Assembly (NCBI GenBank): GCA_937887565.1
Contig: CALABS010000011.1
Location: 1 to 64,000 of the forward strand
DNA: 64,000 nt
Reading direction: 5' to 3'
Source of the DNA: an uncultured Rhodospirillaceae bacterium
GTDB lineage: Bacteria; Pseudomonadota; Alphaproteobacteria; Rhodospirillales; Magnetospirillaceae
In this document: positions 1 through 7,932 of the stretch, piece after piece
How the letters are laid out: every line of letters begins with the position of its first letter
Numbering within the stretch: the stretch's first letter is position 1
Notes under the pieces: generated by a model
The model's input: the letters and a program-made list of their open reading frames with translations, nothing else
What the model was told of the DNA's origin: nothing
Databases searched by the model: none
Position numbers and translations under genes: made by a program

Positions 1-49
1 TTCCGCCAGCTTGGGAATCCCCTGCGATTCCGTTAGGGCGGTGAATGCT

Positions 50-170
50 CTAGTGGTCCTCCCCAGACGCTTGGGTCCCAAGCGGATGGACAAGGAGGCC
101 CACCAACTTATTGAACTGGGGTGAGAATCCTACGGATGGCGCGGGTACCATCCGTAGGGTTCTCACCACT
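50..170 (+). repeat. Structured dispersed repeat, copy A
   Basis: A second copy lies inverted at 62236-62358. The left two thirds of the two copies are almost identical. The element starts with CTAGTGG and ends with CCACT, so its ends are inverted repeats. Inside are a CGCTTGG/CCAAGCG hairpin (about 69-85), an enclosing imperfect helix (GTGGTCCTCC with GGAGGCCCAC), and a 20-bp stem at about 120-168 around an 8-nt loop. The stem has one T-G wobble. This looks like a MITE- or REP-like mobile element or a structured RNA. It lies downstream of the rplQ terminator. No protein-coding interpretation is needed. Confidence 0.8.
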
Positions 171-231
171 CGGGCGCCGTGCCATAACGGCGCTCTTGCC
201 CGCACTGGGCGCGCGCGCCCCTGACCGGGCA

Positions 232-264
232 CGAAAAAGGGCGCCTCCGGTGGGAGGCGCCCTT
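232..264 (-). terminator. Rho-independent terminator of the rplQ end of the ribosomal operon
   Basis: On the minus strand a perfect 12-bp stem (253-264 with 237-248, loop 249-252) is followed by a run of T residues (complement of 234-238). It sits 25 bp beyond the rplQ stop codon, as expected for the end of the S10-spc-alpha transcript. Confidence 0.85.
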
Positions 265-289
265 CTCGTTTGGTCGAACCGGCGGAACC

Positions 290-709
290 CTACTCCTCGC
301 CGTCCTCGTCCTTCTCGCCGGTCGGGCCGGAATCCAGCCCCTTGGCGGCCGGATCGCGGTCGACCAGCTCGATGAAGGCCATCGGGGCGGCGTCGCCGTA
401 GCGGAAGCCGGCCTTGAGAACACGGCAATAGCCGCCGGGACGGCCCTTGTAGCGCTCGGCGAGGGCCGAGAACAGCTTGGCGACCACGGCCTCGTCGCGC
501 AGCTGCGCGAAGGCCTGGCGGCGGGCATGGAGGTCGCCGCGCTTGCCCAGCGTGATCAGCTTCTCGACGATCGGACGCAGGTCCTTCGCCTTGGGCAGGG
601 TGGTCTTGATCTGCTCATGCTTGATCAGGGCGGCGGCCATGTTGGCGAACATCGCCTTGCGGTGGCTGCTGGTCCGGTTCAGCTTGCGGCCGGACATTCC
701 ATGACGCAT
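290..709 (-). CDS. rplQ: 50S ribosomal protein L17
   Basis: Component of the large ribosomal subunit near the exit tunnel. The 139-residue product starts MRHGMSGRKLNRTS and carries the canonical HRKAMFANMAAALI region, followed by an acidic C-terminal tail typical of alphaproteobacterial L17. The ATG is preceded by a GGAG Shine-Dalgarno. It is the last gene of the alpha operon, after rpoA. The 206-nt gap to rpoA is longer than usual and holds a dispersed palindrome. Confidence 0.97.
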   Translation of the reverse strand: MRHGMSGRKLNRTSSHRKAMFANMAAALIKHEQIKTTLPKAKDLRPIVEKLITLGKRGDLHARRQAFAQLRDEAVVAKLFSALAERYKGRPGGYCRVLKAGFRYGDAAPMAFIELVDRDPAAKGLDSGPTGEKDEDGEE

Positions 710-846
710 CTCTGCACTCCTTCACGCTTGGCCCCGCGCGCGGGGACCGATTGCATTCCCGAGGCGCCCTTTCAGGTCGAAGACCTGCTCCCAAACGGAG
801 TACGGCACGTCCGGGGTGGGCCGGGATGGCCCGGGAAACGTCCCTT

Positions 847-915
847 CCGTCGTCATCGCCGAGTTTGCCCCGGCGATCCGTGGATGCCCGGGTCGAGCCC
901 GGGCATGACGACGGA
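847..915. repeat. Dispersed GC-rich palindromic repeat, copy 1
   Basis: The segment contains a GCCCGGGtcgaGCCCGGGC-type palindrome and an outer CGTCGTC/GACGACG pairing. A close relative lies at 15801-15866. It ends immediately before the rpoA stop codon complement and so sits inside the rpoA-rplQ transcript, where it would fold as a strong hairpin. It resembles the intergenic palindromes common in alphaproteobacterial genomes. Confidence 0.7.
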
Positions 916-1932
916 TTAGTAGGGTTCCTCCAGCTTCTTGGCCAGATCCTCGATATTCTCCGGCGGCCAATTGGGGATTTCCATGCCGAGATGGAGCCCC
1001 ATCTGCGCCAGCACTTCCTTGATCTCGTTCAGCGATTTGCGACCGAAATTGGGGGTGCGGAGCATCTCGGCCTCGGTCTTCTGGACCAGGTCGCCGATAT
1101 AGATGATGTTGTCGTTCTTCAGGCAGTTGGCCGACCGGACGCTGAGCTCCAACTCGTCCACCTTGCGCAGCAGGTTCTTGTTGAACGGCAGCTCGTCCTT
1201 CTTCTCCTCCTCGACCACCTGGGTCGGTTCCTCGAAGTTGATGAACAGCTGCAGCTGGTCCTGAAGGATGCGGGCGGCCAAGGCCACTGCGTCATCGGGG
1301 GTGACGGCGCCGTTGGTCTCGACCACCATCGACAGCTTGTCGTAGTCGGTGACCTGGCCGACCCGGGTGTTCTCGACCTTGTAGGCGACCTTCCTGACCG
1401 GCGAGAAGATGGCGTCGATGGGGATCAGGCCGATCGGCGAGTCCTCGGCGCGGTTCATGGAGGCCGGGACGTAGCCCTTGCCGGTCTCGACCGTGAACTC
1501 GATGTTCAGCTTGGCGCCCTCGTCCAGGGTGCACAGCACCAGGTCGGGGTCCATGATCTCGATGTCGTGGCCGGCCTCGATCATCCCCGCCTTGACCTCG
1601 CCGGGGCCGGTGGCGCGCAGATGCATGCGCTTCGGCCCCTCGCCGTGCATGCGCAGGCCGAGGTTCTTGATGTTGAGGATGATGTCGGTGACGTCCTCGC
1701 GCACGCCGGGGATCGACGAGAACTCGTGGAGCACGCCCTCGATCTGGATGGCGGTGACGGCGGCGCCCTGCAGCGACGACAGCAGCACGCGGCGCAAGCT
1801 GTTGCCCAGGGTCATGCCGAAGCCGCGCTCGAGCGGCTCGGCCACGACGGTGGCGAAGCGCTGCGAGTCAGCCCCGGATTCGACCTGGAGCTTGGACGGC
1901 TTGATGAGTTCCTGCCAATTCTTCTGAATCAC
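916..1932 (-). CDS. rpoA: DNA-directed RNA polymerase alpha subunit
   Basis: Assembly platform of RNA polymerase and contact site for UP elements and activators. The 338-residue product has the N-terminal dimerisation domain (about 1-235, with LRRVLLSSLQGAAVTAI) and the C-terminal domain (about 250-320), in which RSANCLKN corresponds to the DNA-binding residues. The start is GTG (MIQKNWQEL), preceded by AGAGG at 8 nt. It lies between rpsK and rplQ in the conserved alpha operon. Confidence 0.98.
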   Translation of the reverse strand: MIQKNWQELIKPSKLQVESGADSQRFATVVAEPLERGFGMTLGNSLRRVLLSSLQGAAVTAIQIEGVLHEFSSIPGVREDVTDIILNIKNLGLRMHGEGPKRMHLRATGPGEVKAGMIEAGHDIEIMDPDLVLCTLDEGAKLNIEFTVETGKGYVPASMNRAEDSPIGLIPIDAIFSPVRKVAYKVENTRVGQVTDYDKLSMVVETNGAVTPDDAVALAARILQDQLQLFINFEEPTQVVEEEKKDELPFNKNLLRKVDELELSVRSANCLKNDNIIYIGDLVQKTEAEMLRTPNFGRKSLNEIKEVLAQMGLHLGMEIPNWPPENIEDLAKKLEEPY

Positions 1933-2049
1933 GTGCGTGACCTCTTGCTAGGAACGAACACTATCCGGAACGGCATGGCCGCCGTGCCTCCCCCCGTCGG
2001 ATCCGACGGGCCGGGAGACCGGCGGCGCGGCCGAAGCCGGGACTTCGAC

Positions 2050-2442
2050 TTAGACGCGGCGGCGCTTGCGCGGCCGGCAGCCGTTATGCGGAATCGGCGT
2101 CACGTCGCGGATCGAAGTGATCTGGAAGCCGACGGCCTGCAGCGCGCGCAGCGCCGACTCGCGGCCGGCACCCGGGCCCTTCACCTCGACCTCGAGGGTG
2201 CGCATGCCGTGCTCCATGGCCTTGCGGCCGGCGTCCTCGGCGGCCACCTGGGCGGCGTACGGGGTCGACTTGCGCGAGCCCTTGAAGCCCTGCATGCCCG
2301 AGGACGACCACGAGATCGCGTTGCCCTGGGCGTCGGTGATGGTGATCATGGTGTTGTTGAACGAAGCGTTCACGTGGGCAACACCAGAGGTGATGTTCTT
2401 GCGCTCGCGGCGACGGGGCCGGGCGGCAGCAGGCTTAGCCAT
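2050..2442 (-). CDS. rpsK: 30S ribosomal protein S11
   Basis: Platform protein of the small subunit. The product is 130 residues, close to the family length. It shows the conserved GVAHVNASFNNTMITITDAQGN segment and the basic end GCRPRKRRRV. The gene lies 12 nt downstream of rpsM and upstream of rpoA, as in other alpha operons. Confidence 0.98.
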   Translation of the reverse strand: MAKPAAARPRRRERKNITSGVAHVNASFNNTMITITDAQGNAISWSSSGMQGFKGSRKSTPYAAQVAAEDAGRKAMEHGMRTLEVEVKGPGAGRESALRALQAVGFQITSIRDVTPIPHNGCRPRKRRRV

Positions 2443-2454
2443 AAGAGGTGATCC

Positions 2455-2832
2455 TTACCTGGTCGCTTTCTTCTTGCCGGCGATCGGCTTCGCGGGGCCC
2501 TTGCGGGTGCGCGCGTTGGTGTGGGTGCGCTGACCGCGGACCGGCAGGCCGCGACGGTGGCGCAGGCCGCGATAGCAGCCCAGGTCCATCAGGCGCTTGA
2601 TGTTCATCGCCACGACGCGACGCAGGTCGCCCTCGACCTGGTAGTCGCGGTCGATGAGCTCGCGAATCTTGAGAACCTCGTCGTCAGTGAGCTGATTGAC
2701 CCGACGCTCATCCGGAATGCCGAGCTTGCCGCAGATCTCCTGCGCCTTGGACCGGCCGATGCCATGGATGTAGGTCAGCGCGATGAGAACGCGCTTGTTG
2801 GTCGGAATATTGACGCCAGCGATACGGGCCAA
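2455..2832 (-). CDS. rpsM: 30S ribosomal protein S13
   Basis: Head protein of the small subunit that contacts P-site tRNA. The 125-residue product begins MARIAGVNIP and has the GLPVRGQRTHTNARTRKG signature near the C terminus. The codon that encodes the first residue is TTG, with AAGGAG 9 nt upstream and no ATG nearby. This is a rare start for such a highly expressed gene. It is the first gene of the alpha operon, 167 nt after adk. Confidence 0.97.
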   Translation of the reverse strand: MARIAGVNIPTNKRVLIALTYIHGIGRSKAQEICGKLGIPDERRVNQLTDDEVLKIRELIDRDYQVEGDLRRVVAMNIKRLMDLGCYRGLRHRRGLPVRGQRTHTNARTRKGPAKPIAGKKKATR

Positions 2833-2898
2833 AGCTGGTTACTCCTTCAACAGGTGATCCGGGCCCCGGGAGCACCCGGCCTGCCCAATGTCAGAACC

Positions 2899-2927
2899 AA
2901 AAAAACACCATCCCGGGCCTCGCCCGG
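2899..2927 (-). terminator. Possible weak terminator or attenuator between adk and rpsM
   Basis: On the minus strand a 6-bp CCGGGC/GCCCGG stem with a 3-nt loop is followed, 7 nt later, by seven T residues. The distance between stem and T-run is longer than in a standard terminator, so partial termination is the most that can be inferred. Confidence 0.35.
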
Positions 2928-2999
2928 AACGGGGGAAACCGAAGGTGCGCGATTATATGGCGATTCGGCGGAGAGTCAACTCCCCGCCGAAACCATTTT

Positions 3000-3659
3000 T
3001 CATGCCACCAGGACGCCGTCGAGGATGACCTCGAGTTCCCGGGTGACCTCGGCGATGTCCTTGGTGCCGTCCACCACCTTCAGCTTGCCCTGCGCGTCGT
3101 AGAACGGCAGCAGCGGCGCGGTCTGGGCGTGGTAGGCGGCAAGCCGCTTGGTCACCGTCTCGGCGTTGTCGTCGGCGCGGCGGGTGAATTCCCGCGAGCC
3201 GCAGGTGTCGCAGACGCCCTCGACCTTGGGGCGCTGGAACTTGTCGTGGAAGCCGGCGCCGCACTTGGCGCAGGTGAAGCGGCCGGTGATGCGTTCGACG
3301 ATGGGGGCGTCGGGGACGCGGATCTCAATGGCGAAATCCAGCTTGCGGCCCTTGCGGGTCATCATGGCGTCCAGCGCCTCGGCCTGCGCGACGGTGCGAG
3401 GGAAGCCGTCGAAGATGACCCCCTTGCCGGTGTCGGGCTGGTCGAGCCGCTCGTCGATGATGGCGATGACGATGTCGTCCGACACCAACTGCCCGGCGTC
3501 CATCACCGCCTTGGCCTTCTTGCCGACCTCGGAGCCCGACGCGACGGCGGCGCGCAGCATGTCGCCGGTCGACAACTGCACCAACCCGTATTTGTCCATC
3601 AGGCGCTTGGCCTGCGTACCCTTGCCGCCGCCGGGCGGCCCCAACAGGATAAGGTCCAT
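3000..3659 (-). CDS. adk: Adenylate kinase, zinc-LID type
   Basis: Catalyses ATP + AMP = 2 ADP in the cytoplasm. The 219-residue product has the P-loop GPPGGGKGTQ at residues 7-16, the DGFPRT motif near residue 84, and a long LID. The LID carries CxxC (CAKC) and a second CxxC (CDTC), which bind zinc in many bacterial enzymes. It follows secY by 16 nt, the common alphaproteobacterial order secY-adk-rpsM. Confidence 0.98.
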   Translation of the reverse strand: MDLILLGPPGGGKGTQAKRLMDKYGLVQLSTGDMLRAAVASGSEVGKKAKAVMDAGQLVSDDIVIAIIDERLDQPDTGKGVIFDGFPRTVAQAEALDAMMTRKGRKLDFAIEIRVPDAPIVERITGRFTCAKCGAGFHDKFQRPKVEGVCDTCGSREFTRRADDNAETVTKRLAAYHAQTAPLLPFYDAQGKLKVVDGTKDIAEVTRELEVILDGVLVA

Positions 3660-3675
3660 AACTCTCCCTTTCGCG

Positions 3676-5022
3676 CTATCCGCGCCGACCTCTGAGACGG
3701 GCCTTCTTGATGAGCCCCTCGTATTGGTGTGCCAGCAAGTGGGATTGCACCTGAGCCACGGTATCCATGGTCACGGTGACAACGATCAGCAGGCTGGTGC
3801 CGCCAAAGTAAAAGGGCACGGACCAATTGGCAATCAGCAATTCGGGCAGGACCGACAGCGCGGTAAGGTAGGCGGCACCCACTACGGTTAGGCGGGTGAG
3901 TACGTAATCCAGGTAGTCGGCGGTGTTCTTGCCGGGGCGGATGCCCGGAACGAAGCCGCCGTATTTCTTGAGGTTGTCTGCGGTCTCGACCGGGTTGAAC
4001 ACGACCGCGGTATAGAAGAACGCGAAGAATATTATGAGGGCCGAATAAATGGCCAGATAGAGCGGCTGGCCGCGGCCCATGATGGCGGTGAAGGTGGTCA
4101 GCCATTCGGGGCCGCCGGCGGCCGAGAACTGGGCCACGGTCACCGGCATCAGCAGGATCGAGCTGGCGAAGATCGGCGGGATGACGCCCGAGGTGTTGAC
4201 CTTCAGCGGCAGGTGCGACGATTCGCCGCCGAACATCTTGTTGCCCACCTGGCGCTTCGGATACTGGATGATGATCCGGCGCTGGGCGCGTTCCATGAAG
4301 ACGATGAAGGCGATGACCGCCACGCTCATCAGCAGCAGGGCGATGATCAGCAGCACCGGCAGGGCGCCGGTGCGGCCCAGTTCCAGCGTGCCGACCAGGG
4401 CGCGGGGCAGCTCGGCGACGATGCCGGCGAAGATGATCAGCGAGATGCCCTGGCCGACGCCGCGGGCGGTGATCTGCTCGCCCAGCCACATCAGGAACAG
4501 GGTGCCGCCGACCAGGGTCACGACCGTGCTGAAGCGAAACAGCAGGATGTTGTCCATGATCACCGCCGAACCGGTGCCGCTGCTCATGGATTCGAGGCCG
4601 ACCGCAATCCCGTAGGCCTGGAAGGTGGCGATCACCACCGTCAGGTAGCGGGTGTACTGGTTGATCTTCTTGCGCCCCGACTCGCCTTCCTTCTTGATCG
4701 CCTCCAGCGACGGGACCACCGAGGTCATCAACTGCAGGATGATCGAGGCCGAGATGTACGGCATGATGTTCAGCGCGAAGATGGTCATGCGCTGCAGCGC
4801 GCCGCCGGCCAGCATGTCGAACATGCCCAGCATGCCGCCGCCGTTCTGCTGGAACAGCTGCGCCAGGGCATGCGGATCGACGCCGGGGATCGGAATCCAG
4901 GTGCCCAGGCGATAGACCACCAGGGCGGCCAGGGTGAACCAGATCCTCTTCTTCAGCTCCGTCGCCTTGGCGAGGACCCCGAAGTTCATGTTAGCGGCGA
5001 GCTGCTCGGCGGCAGAGGCCAT
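3676..5022 (-). CDS. secY: Preprotein translocase subunit SecY
   Basis: Channel subunit of the SecYEG translocon in the inner membrane. The 448-residue product has about ten membrane segments and the IPIPGVD plug-region signature near residue 45. An in-frame ATG lies further upstream, at 5094, but the ATG at 5022 has GGAG six bases before it and gives the normal N terminus MASAAEQLAANMNFG, so it is chosen. The gene lies between rplO and adk, and a structured 161-nt spacer separates it from rplO. Confidence 0.96.
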   Translation of the reverse strand: MASAAEQLAANMNFGVLAKATELKKRIWFTLAALVVYRLGTWIPIPGVDPHALAQLFQQNGGGMLGMFDMLAGGALQRMTIFALNIMPYISASIILQLMTSVVPSLEAIKKEGESGRKKINQYTRYLTVVIATFQAYGIAVGLESMSSGTGSAVIMDNILLFRFSTVVTLVGGTLFLMWLGEQITARGVGQGISLIIFAGIVAELPRALVGTLELGRTGALPVLLIIALLLMSVAVIAFIVFMERAQRRIIIQYPKRQVGNKMFGGESSHLPLKVNTSGVIPPIFASSILLMPVTVAQFSAAGGPEWLTTFTAIMGRGQPLYLAIYSALIIFFAFFYTAVVFNPVETADNLKKYGGFVPGIRPGKNTADYLDYVLTRLTVVGAAYLTALSVLPELLIANWSVPFYFGGTSLLIVVTVTMDTVAQVQSHLLAHQYEGLIKKARLRGRRG

Positions 5023-5114
5023 GCCCATCTCCGAAAGAAAGCTGAAACGATACTGACGCACCGATTCCGGCGGCGCCCGCCGGAATGGGAACACCAGCTT
5101 TTAAAGCAATTGCG

Positions 5115-5164
5115 GCGTGGCGCCAACCCAAGACCGCAGGCGGTCCCTCGGGCCGGCGCCACGC
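5115..5164 (-). other. Structured RNA segment in the rplO-secY spacer
   Basis: A perfect 10-bp outer stem (5115-5124 with 5155-5164) encloses a perfect 6-bp hairpin (5132-5137 with 5140-5145, 2-nt loop). It lies 20 nt after the rplO stop and about 90 nt before the secY start. No T-run follows, so it is not a classical terminator. It may be a processing or regulatory element. Confidence 0.55.
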
Positions 5165-5183
5165 GCGCATTCACTTCGAGGGA

Positions 5184-5666
5184 TCAGCCCTCGGCGGCGG
5201 CGGGAGCCCCGGCGACCGTCACCGAGCCGCCGGCCTTCTCGACGGCGGCCACGGCCGCCTTGGAAGCACCGGTGACCTCGATGGTCACCTTGGACTTGAT
5301 CTCGCCGCGCGCAAGCAGACGCACTCCATCGCGCACCCGGCCAACCAGGCCGGCGGCCTGCAGCTCGGCGACGCCGATGGCCTTGCCGGCGTCGATCTTG
5401 CCGGCGTCGATGGCGGCCTGCAGGCGACCAAGATTGACCTCGGCGAATTCGCGGGCGTTGGGATTGTTGAAGCCGCGCTTGGGCAGACGGCGGTAGATGG
5501 GCATCTGACCGCCTTCGAAGCCGTGCAGGCTGACGCCGGTACGGGAACCCTGGCCCTTGACGCCGCGGCCCGAGGTCTTGCCCTTGCCGGAGCCGATGCC
5601 GCGGCCCAGGCGCTTGGCCTTGTAGCGCGCGCCGGCATTGTCACGAAGGTCGTTGAGCTTCGTCAT
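5184..5666 (-). CDS. rplO: 50S ribosomal protein L15
   Basis: Large-subunit protein that binds 23S rRNA late in assembly. The 160-residue product starts MTKLNDLRDNAGARYKAKRLGRG. It contains the glycine-rich GIGSGKGKTSGRGVKGQ loop and the FEGGQMPIYRRLPKRGF motif that defines L15. The Ala/Gly-rich C terminus is typical of high-GC alphaproteobacteria. It sits between rpmD and secY in the spc operon. Confidence 0.98.
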   Translation of the reverse strand: MTKLNDLRDNAGARYKAKRLGRGIGSGKGKTSGRGVKGQGSRTGVSLHGFEGGQMPIYRRLPKRGFNNPNAREFAEVNLGRLQAAIDAGKIDAGKAIGVAELQAAGLVGRVRDGVRLLARGEIKSKVTIEVTGASKAAVAAVEKAGGSVTVAGAPAAAEG

Positions 5667-5722
5667 TGTCTTCTTTCCTTCTCACCGGTCGCCGGGGATC
5701 GCTCCCCGGCCCCGGGCGGAGA

Positions 5723-5926
5723 TTACTCCTCGACGCGGACCAGGTGCTTGACCTTGGCGATCATGCCGCGCACCGAAGGGGTGTCCTCCAGCTCGCGGGT
5801 CCGGTTCATCTTGTTGAGCCCAAGGCCCACCAGCGTCGCGCGCTGGTCCTGGGTGCGGCCGATCGGGCTGTGGATCTGGGTCACCCGGACGGTCGCCTTG
5901 GCTTCGGCCTTCTTCTTCGCAGCCAT
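5723..5926 (-). CDS. rpmD: 50S ribosomal protein L30
   Basis: Small large-subunit protein of 67 residues. The core VRVTQIHSPIGRTQDQRATLVGLGL and the TPSVRGMIAKV segment identify L30. The ATG at 5926 has GGAGG 9 nt upstream and gives the N terminus MAAKKKAEAK. Longer in-frame readings upstream overlap rpsE and lack family similarity. It is located between rpsE and rplO. Confidence 0.96.
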   Translation of the reverse strand: MAAKKKAEAKATVRVTQIHSPIGRTQDQRATLVGLGLNKMNRTRELEDTPSVRGMIAKVKHLVRVEE

Positions 5927-5940
5927 GCTCAGGACCCTCC

Positions 5941-6585
5941 TCAGGCGGCCGGGGCCGCGGCGGCGGCCCCGTCGCGACGACCGATGATGTCGCCCACCTT
6001 CTTGCCGCGCTTGGCCGCGATGGACCGGGGCGAGGCCAGCGACTCGAGAGCCGCGAAGGTGGCCTTGATCATGTTGTGGGGGTTCGAGGTGCCCAGGCAC
6101 TTGGCGACGACGTCGGCCACGCCCATGGTCTCGAACACGGCGCGCATCGGGCCGCCGGCGATGATGCCGGTGCCGGGAGGGGCGGCGCGCAGCACGACGC
6201 GGCCGGCACCGAAGTGGCCGTTGACGTCGTGATGGAGCGTGCGGCCCTCGCGGAGCGGCACCTTGATCATGTTGCGCTTGGCCTGCTCGGTGGCCTTGCG
6301 GATCGCCTCGGGGACCTCGCGGGCCTTGCCGGAGCCGTAGCCGACGCGGCCCTTGGCGTCGCCGACCACCACCAGGGCGGCGAAGGCGAAGCGCCGGCCG
6401 CCCTTGACGACCTTGGCGACGCGGTTGATGTGGACGAGCTTGTCGACGAATTCGTTTTCCTCGCGCTCGACGCGGGGTTCGCCGCCACGGCCGCGACCGC
6501 GGCCCTCGCCACGCTCACCGTCGCCGCCACGGCCACGGCCGCGCCGCTCGGGGCTCTCGCGATCGGGATTGGGAGTACGTGCCAT
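5941..6585 (-). CDS. rpsE: 30S ribosomal protein S5
   Basis: Small-subunit protein important for decoding accuracy. The product is 214 residues, longer than the E. coli protein because of an N-terminal tail rich in Arg, Gly and Glu (about residues 5-45). The S5 core starts at EFVDKLVHINRVAKVVKGGRRF, followed by GYGSGKAREVPEAI. The ATG at 6585 has a GGGA element upstream. It follows rplR by 13 nt. Confidence 0.97.
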   Translation of the reverse strand: MARTPNPDRESPERRGRGRGGDGERGEGRGRGRGGEPRVEREENEFVDKLVHINRVAKVVKGGRRFAFAALVVVGDAKGRVGYGSGKAREVPEAIRKATEQAKRNMIKVPLREGRTLHHDVNGHFGAGRVVLRAAPPGTGIIAGGPMRAVFETMGVADVVAKCLGTSNPHNMIKATFAALESLASPRSIAAKRGKKVGDIIGRRDGAAAAAPAA

Positions 6586-6598
6586 CGATCTGATTCCC

Positions 6599-6961
6599 TT
6601 AGAAAGACAGGCCGCCTTCGCGGGCCGCGTCGGCCAGGGCCTTGACCCGACCGTGATAGATGTAGCCGCCACGGTCGAACACCACCTCGGTGATGCCGGC
6701 CGCCTTGGCCCGCTCGGCGATCAGCTTGCCGACAGCGGCCGCGGCCGCGGCGTCGGCGCCGGTCTTGAGGCTGCCCTTCAGCTCCTTGTCGAGCGTCGAG
6801 GCGGAGGCGAGCGTCGTGCCGGCGGCATCGTCGATCACCTGGACATAGATGTGCTTGCTCGACCGGAAGACCGACAGGCGGATACGCCCACCGGACTTCT
6901 TGGCGATGCTCGCACGGGTGCGCCGCTTGCGGCGCTCGAACAGTTCCTTCGGCGTCATCAT
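6599..6961 (-). CDS. rplR: 50S ribosomal protein L18
   Basis: Binds 5S rRNA in the central protuberance. The 120-residue product begins MMTPKELFERRKRRTRASI and has the RLSVFRSSKHIYVQVIDD and GGYIYHGRVKALADAAREGGL motifs of L18. Two adjacent ATG codons (6961, 6958) follow GGGG at 7 and 10 nt; the first is used here. It lies 11 nt from the rplF stop. Confidence 0.97.
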   Translation of the reverse strand: MMTPKELFERRKRRTRASIAKKSGGRIRLSVFRSSKHIYVQVIDDAAGTTLASASTLDKELKGSLKTGADAAAAAAVGKLIAERAKAAGITEVVFDRGGYIYHGRVKALADAAREGGLSF

Positions 6962-6972
6962 GGCACGGCCCC

Positions 6973-7506
6973 TTACTTCTTCTTGCCTTCCTTGCGGAGG
7001 ATCGTTTCGAAGTCGTACTTGATACCCTTGCCCTTGTAGGGCTCGGGACCACGGTACGAGCGGATCTCCGCGGCGATCTGGCCCACCCGCTGCTTGTCGC
7101 GGCCGGTGATGGAGATCGCGGTGGGCTTGTCGCACTTGATGGCGATGTCATCCGGGATCGGATAATCGACATCGTGCGAGAAACCGAGCTGCAGCTTCAG
7201 GGACTTGCCCTCGACCGCGGCGCGATAGCCGACGCCGTTGATTTCCAGGTTGATGGTGAACCCGGCGTCCACGCCCTTGACCATGTTGTTGATCAGGGCG
7301 CGGGTGGTTCCCCACATCATGCGGGCGCGCTTGGTCTCGCTCTTGGGCTTCACCCAGATCAGGCTGCCCTCCTGGGTGACCTCGACCTCGTCGCTCACGG
7401 TGATCGACGACTGGCCGTTCTTGCCCTTCACGGTGAAGTCCTTGCCGGCCATCTGGATGGTGACCCCAGACGGCACCGGCACGGGATATTTGCCGACTCG
7501 CGACAT
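6973..7506 (-). CDS. rplF: 50S ribosomal protein L6
   Basis: Large-subunit protein near the factor-binding site. The product is 177 residues with two repeated alpha/beta domains. MSRVGKYPVPVPSGV at the N terminus and the C-terminal YRGPEPYKGKGIKY motif are diagnostic. Located between rpsH and rplR in the spc operon. Confidence 0.98.
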   Translation of the reverse strand: MSRVGKYPVPVPSGVTIQMAGKDFTVKGKNGQSSITVSDEVEVTQEGSLIWVKPKSETKRARMMWGTTRALINNMVKGVDAGFTINLEINGVGYRAAVEGKSLKLQLGFSHDVDYPIPDDIAIKCDKPTAISITGRDKQRVGQIAAEIRSYRGPEPYKGKGIKYDFETILRKEGKKK

Positions 7507-7520
7507 CTGTCAGTCCCTCC

Positions 7521-7919
7521 TTAGAAGACCTTGCACAGGACTTCGCCGCCCACGTTCTGGGCGCGAGCCTCGGAATCGGACATCACGCCACGCGGGGTGG
7601 ACAGGATGCAGATGCCCAGGCCGTTCGCCACGCGAGGCAGGTCGGCGATCTTGGAATAGACCCGGCGGCCAGGCTTGGACACGCGGGCGATCTCGGTGAT
7701 CACCGGCTTGCCCTCGTGGTACTTGAGCTCGATGGTGAGCTCCGAGACCCCGGCGCGGACGTCGGACTGCGAATAGCCGCGGATGTAGCCCTCGCGCTTG
7801 AGGACGTCCAGCACGTTGGCGCGCAGCTTGGAGGCCGGCGAGGTGATGGCGTTCTTGTTGGCGCGCTGGCCGTTGCGGATGCGGGCGAGCATATCGCCGA
7901 GCGGATCGGTCATCGACAT
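7521..7919 (-). CDS. rpsH: 30S ribosomal protein S8
   Basis: Primary 16S rRNA-binding protein; in E. coli S8 also represses the spc operon. The product is 132 residues, MSMTDPLGDMLARIRNGQ at the N terminus and the characteristic STPRGVMSDSEAR loop near the C terminus. GGGAGG lies 7 nt before the ATG at 7919. The gene sits 13 nt after rpsN. Confidence 0.97.
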   Translation of the reverse strand: MSMTDPLGDMLARIRNGQRANKNAITSPASKLRANVLDVLKREGYIRGYSQSDVRAGVSELTIELKYHEGKPVITEIARVSKPGRRVYSKIADLPRVANGLGICILSTPRGVMSDSEARAQNVGGEVLCKVF

Positions 7920-7932
7920 TTCGGTGCCTCCC

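Noticed and set aside
50..232. Minus-strand 60-codon frame covering repeat copy A
   Set aside because: The frame runs through the structured repeat, whose copies differ by paired stem changes rather than by codon-compatible ones.
751..2451. Very long plus-strand frame over rpoA and rpsK, and similar long antisense frames across the window
   Set aside because: These are shadows of real genes in high-GC DNA, with no ribosome-binding sites or recognisable families.
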